NCBI GenBank assembly: GCA_963521065.1
Contig: CAUQTI010000001.1
Location: 124,001 to 188,000 of the forward strand
Origin: IOR16 sp963521065
GTDB taxonomy: Bacteria > Bacillota > Clostridia > Peptostreptococcales > Anaerovoracaceae
Reading direction: 5' to 3'
Length of the DNA: 64,000 bases
The notes beneath the pieces were generated by a model. That model worked only from the letters and a program-made list of their open reading frames with translations, searched no databases and was not told where the DNA came from. The position numbers were made by a program, and so were the translations under genes. This document shows positions 61,950 through 64,000 of the stretch, in pieces; position 1 is the stretch's first letter; every line of letters starts with the position of its first letter.

Positions 61950-62771
61950 ATGGATTTGCAAAGAGTAAATAAATATATGGAACAGGTTTCCGAGTCAGAA
62001 AAGATGACCTTTTCTCCATCCGGGGGAAAGCTGAAAGTCGGGGTGGATCTGGGAACGGCGTATATTGTTATCGTTGTGTTGGATGAAGAAAATCATCCGA
62101 TTGCCTGTGAGAAACAGGCTGCCAGTGTGCTGAAAGACGGGGTTGTCGTAGACTATTTAGGTGCTTTGCAGATTGTAAAGGACTTAAAGGGAAAGCTGGA
62201 GAAACGCTTAGGCGGAAGAGAGCTGTTAAATTGTGCGATTGCAATGCCCGCCGGGACAGAAAGCAGTGTAAACACGCACACTTATGTGGCGGAGGGTGCA
62301 GGCTTTGAAGTGACAAACGTTTTGGATGAACCTTCTGCTGCAAATGCCGTGTATCAAATTGAAAATGGTGCCGTTGTAGATATTGGCGGCGGGACGACAG
62401 GGATTGCCGTTCTTCGTGATAAAGAGGTAATTCGCATGGAGGATGAGCCGACCGGAGGAACGCATATTTCTTTAGTACTTGCGGGAAATCTTCACATTGA
62501 TTTTGCAAAGGCCGAGGAAATGAAGCAGGACTACAGCAGGCACAAAGAGATTTTACCTATTGTGAAAGCCGTAGTGGAAAAAATGGCATCTATCGTAAAG
62601 CGGCATGTGCATCCGGGAGAGATTGATACAATTTATCTTTGCGGAGGAACCTGCTGCCTAACCGGCATTGAAAAAATTTTTGAAAAAGAGACGGGGATTT
62701 CAACAATAAAACCGGATAATCCGTTCTTGGTAACTCCTGTGGGAATTGCGATGAACTGCATTGCCGGATAG
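61950..62771 (+). CDS. eutJ: Ethanolamine utilisation chaperone-like protein EutJ
   Basis: 273-residue ASKHA-fold protein similar to the ATPase domain of Hsp70 and FtsA (VGVDLGTAYIVIVVLDEEN, AMPAGTES, DEPSAANAVYQ, VVDIGGGTTGIAV, CGGTCCLTGIEKIF). Its role in the compartment is unproven; a chaperone or reactivase partner role is assumed. AAGGCGGA precedes the ATG. Confidence 0.92.
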   Translation: MDLQRVNKYMEQVSESEKMTFSPSGGKLKVGVDLGTAYIVIVVLDEENHPIACEKQAASVLKDGVVVDYLGALQIVKDLKGKLEKRLGGRELLNCAIAMPAGTESSVNTHTYVAEGAGFEVTNVLDEPSAANAVYQIENGAVVDIGGGTTGIAVLRDKEVIRMEDEPTGGTHISLVLAGNLHIDFAKAEEMKQDYSRHKEILPIVKAVVEKMASIVKRHVHPGEIDTIYLCGGTCCLTGIEKIFEKETGISTIKPDNPFLVTPVGIAMNCIAG

Positions 62772-62786
62772 AGAGGAGGCGAGAAG

Positions 62787-63521
62787 ATGGAATGGAATGA
62801 TTTGGTTGAAGAAATTCTATTTAGAGTGAAGCAAAAGCTGCAAGAGCAAAGCGCGGTAAAAAGCGAAGAGAAAGTACTTCCTTGCAATCTTGAAAAAAAG
62901 CTGCTTATTTTGTCGGAAACACACAGTGAAGAATGCGAAGCGTTGTGGAAGACGATTGCGGATAGCGGGAAATGGAGCGTGGAATGTGCGGCGGTGCAGG
63001 AGAATACTTGTTCCTTGTCATCTGTGCACACAATCGTGCTTTGTAAAATAAGTAACACAGATTTGGTAAAAATAGCGAATGGAATGGGTGACACTCCATT
63101 GACAGAGCTTGCGGTCCAGGCGATTTTGATGGGGAAGAAGTTGATTGTTCTTTCAGAAGGATTGGAGCTTCTCACTTACAAAGATACAGCTCCTGGGCCC
63201 TACTATGATCATATGCTTCAATATGTCGCACTGTTGAAGCGTTCCGGTGTGTTGATTTGCGACACAAGAAAGTTGTACGCAGTGTTATGTGAAGAATGCG
63301 CCGGGGAAGCAGTGTGTGAAATCAAGCCACAAAACATGCCTACAGAAAGAAAAAAACAAGCCTTGCATGTAACAAAGAGAGTGTTGACCGAGCGGGATAT
63401 CCATGAAGCCTGCACGCAGCAAATTACAGAAATACAAATTTCTGAGAAAACGATTGTAACAGATTTGGCAAGGGATTACGCAAAGCAGAGAGAAATTCGG
63501 TTGGTTTCAGTTGCTTCATAA
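62787..63521 (+). CDS. Ethanolamine-locus protein of unknown function
   Basis: 244 residues. An N-terminal amphipathic helix (MEWNDLVEEILFRVKQKL) resembles a compartment-targeting peptide. A Rossmann-like middle part (LLILSETHSEECEALW... AILMGKKLIVLSEGLELL) is flavoprotein-like, and the last 50 residues (RVLTERDIHEA... TDLARDYAKQREIRLVSV) form the same short module found at the N-terminus of the EutT-like protein. It matches the family I recall as TIGR02536, seen in Gram-positive eut operons. No reaction is known. GAGGAGG precedes the ATG. Confidence 0.7.
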   Translation: MEWNDLVEEILFRVKQKLQEQSAVKSEEKVLPCNLEKKLLILSETHSEECEALWKTIADSGKWSVECAAVQENTCSLSSVHTIVLCKISNTDLVKIANGMGDTPLTELAVQAILMGKKLIVLSEGLELLTYKDTAPGPYYDHMLQYVALLKRSGVLICDTRKLYAVLCEECAGEAVCEIKPQNMPTERKKQALHVTKRVLTERDIHEACTQQITEIQISEKTIVTDLARDYAKQREIRLVSVAS

Positions 63522-63577
63522 GAGCTTGGTCGGAAGAACCGGAAAGAGAAAGCGTGTTTTAGAGAGGATGGAAACGT

Positions 63578-63859
63578 ATGCAGGTAGGAAAAGTAATTGG
63601 AACGATTTGGGCAACCAGAAAAGAAGAGAAGCTGGCAGGATTAAAGCTGTTAATCGTACTGCCGGTAGATTTACTCAATGAAAATCGTGAGAACAGCCCT
63701 ATTGTTGCAGCAGACATTATTGGGGCCGGAGTGGGTGAGACCGTGCTGATTGTTTCCGGAAGCTCTGCACGCAGTGCGGTCGGCGATTCAAAAACACCTG
63801 TGGATGCCACGGTTGTAGGGATTGTGGATGACCAGGAAATTGATAAAAGTGTACTGTAA
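63578..63859 (+). CDS. eutN: Microcompartment vertex protein EutN
   Basis: 93 residues, the EutN/CcmL pentamer family that caps the shell vertices (MQVGKVIGTIWATRKEEKLAGLKLL... GAGVGETVLIVSGSSAR). GAGAGGATGG precedes the ATG. Confidence 0.95.
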   Translation: MQVGKVIGTIWATRKEEKLAGLKLLIVLPVDLLNENRENSPIVAADIIGAGVGETVLIVSGSSARSAVGDSKTPVDATVVGIVDDQEIDKSVL

Positions 63860-63887
63860 ACCGACGCAAAATAGTGGGGGTGATTCT

Positions 63888-64000
63888 ATGAAACTAATTG
63901 ATGCGGTCAAGTCTGCGGGCGTTGTTGGAGCCGGTGGTGCCGGATTTCCTACTCATGTGAAGCTGGCGGCGCAGGCGGAGATATTTATTATAAATGCCGC
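63888..64000 (+). CDS. PduS/RnfC-like cobalamin reductase, 5' end only
   Basis: Only 37 codons are in the window: MKLIDAVKSAGVVGAGGAG, then FPTHVKLAAQAEIFIINA. The Gly-rich GVVGAGGAGFPTH start is characteristic of PduS and RnfC-type flavin/Fe-S proteins. PduS reduces cobalamin at microcompartments, which fits beside EutT. AGTGGGGGTG precedes the ATG. Confidence 0.75.
   Translation, partial: MKLIDAVKSAGVVGAGGAGFPTHVKLAAQAEIFIINA

Noticed and set aside
1..64000. CRISPR arrays, tRNA or rRNA genes, insertion sequences, prophage genes
   Set aside because: I saw no regularly spaced repeats, no cloverleaf or rRNA sequence, and no transposase, integrase or phage structural gene on either strand.

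Overview
This window looks like the chromosome of a low-to-mid GC Gram-positive anaerobe of the class Clostridia. The grounds are the ribosomal gene order, the zinc-type S14 and S4 proteins, strong AGGAGG ribosome binding sites, an S-layer-homology surface protein, a copper-amine-oxidase-N/AMIN/Amidase_3 wall hydrolase and a Gram-positive-type eut locus with EutV/EutW. Placing it near ethanolamine-using gut clostridia (for example Anaerovoracaceae-like lineages) is inference, because no 16S or tRNA gene is present.

Layout. (1) 1-8.2 kb: the 3' end of rpoC, then the str operon rpsL-rpsG-fusA-tuf with its own promoter and a terminator after tuf. (2) 8.2-33.8 kb: about 25.6 kb of accessory genes sitting between tuf and rpsJ, which are commonly adjacent in Firmicutes. 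It holds a CPA2 cation/proton antiporter behind two tandem terminator-like RNA hairpins; a convergent histidine kinase/response regulator pair; a surface operon (DUF2442-like protein, a 2851-residue exported Ig-like protein, a 2249-residue SLH-anchored protein and a subtilisin-like protease); a ferredoxin-like Fe-S protein; a peptidoglycan amidase; and two unrecognised exported or membrane proteins. (3) 33.8-50.0 kb: the S10-spc-alpha cluster in canonical order from rpsJ to rplQ, including secY, adk, map, infA and the short rpmJ. It is preceded by a leader with a candidate attenuator. (4) 50.0-64.0 kb: an ethanolamine-utilisation bacterial microcompartment (BMC) locus: eutP, eutS, eutV, eutW, eutA, eutB, eutC, eutL, a BMC protein with a Rho_N/SAP-like tail, eutE, two near-identical eutM copies, an EutT-like protein, pduL/eutD, eutJ, a eut-specific protein of unknown function, eutN and the start of a PduS-like gene. 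eutG, eutH and eutQ are not in the window and may lie downstream.

How the genes work together. In the eut locus, EutBC splits ethanolamine, EutA and the EutT-like protein service its adenosylcobalamin, EutE and PduL turn acetaldehyde into acetyl-CoA and acetyl phosphate, and six shell genes build the compartment. Control is readable in the DNA. Two leaders, before eutS and before eutA, each carry two hexaloop hairpins, and the second hairpin overlaps a long intrinsic terminator. This is the architecture expected for antitermination by the ANTAR protein EutV, whose gene lies between them. In the surface operon, the SLH protein can anchor to the wall. The Ig-like giant has no anchor of its own, and the protease is a plausible processing enzyme. 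The neighbouring two-component system is a candidate regulator.

The most interesting items are the eut antitermination sites, one of which contains the eutW stop codon in its first hairpin; the covarying tandem hairpins before the antiporter; the giant-surface-protein/protease operon; the BMC shell protein with a putative nucleic-acid-binding tail; and several structured leaders inside the ribosomal operons.
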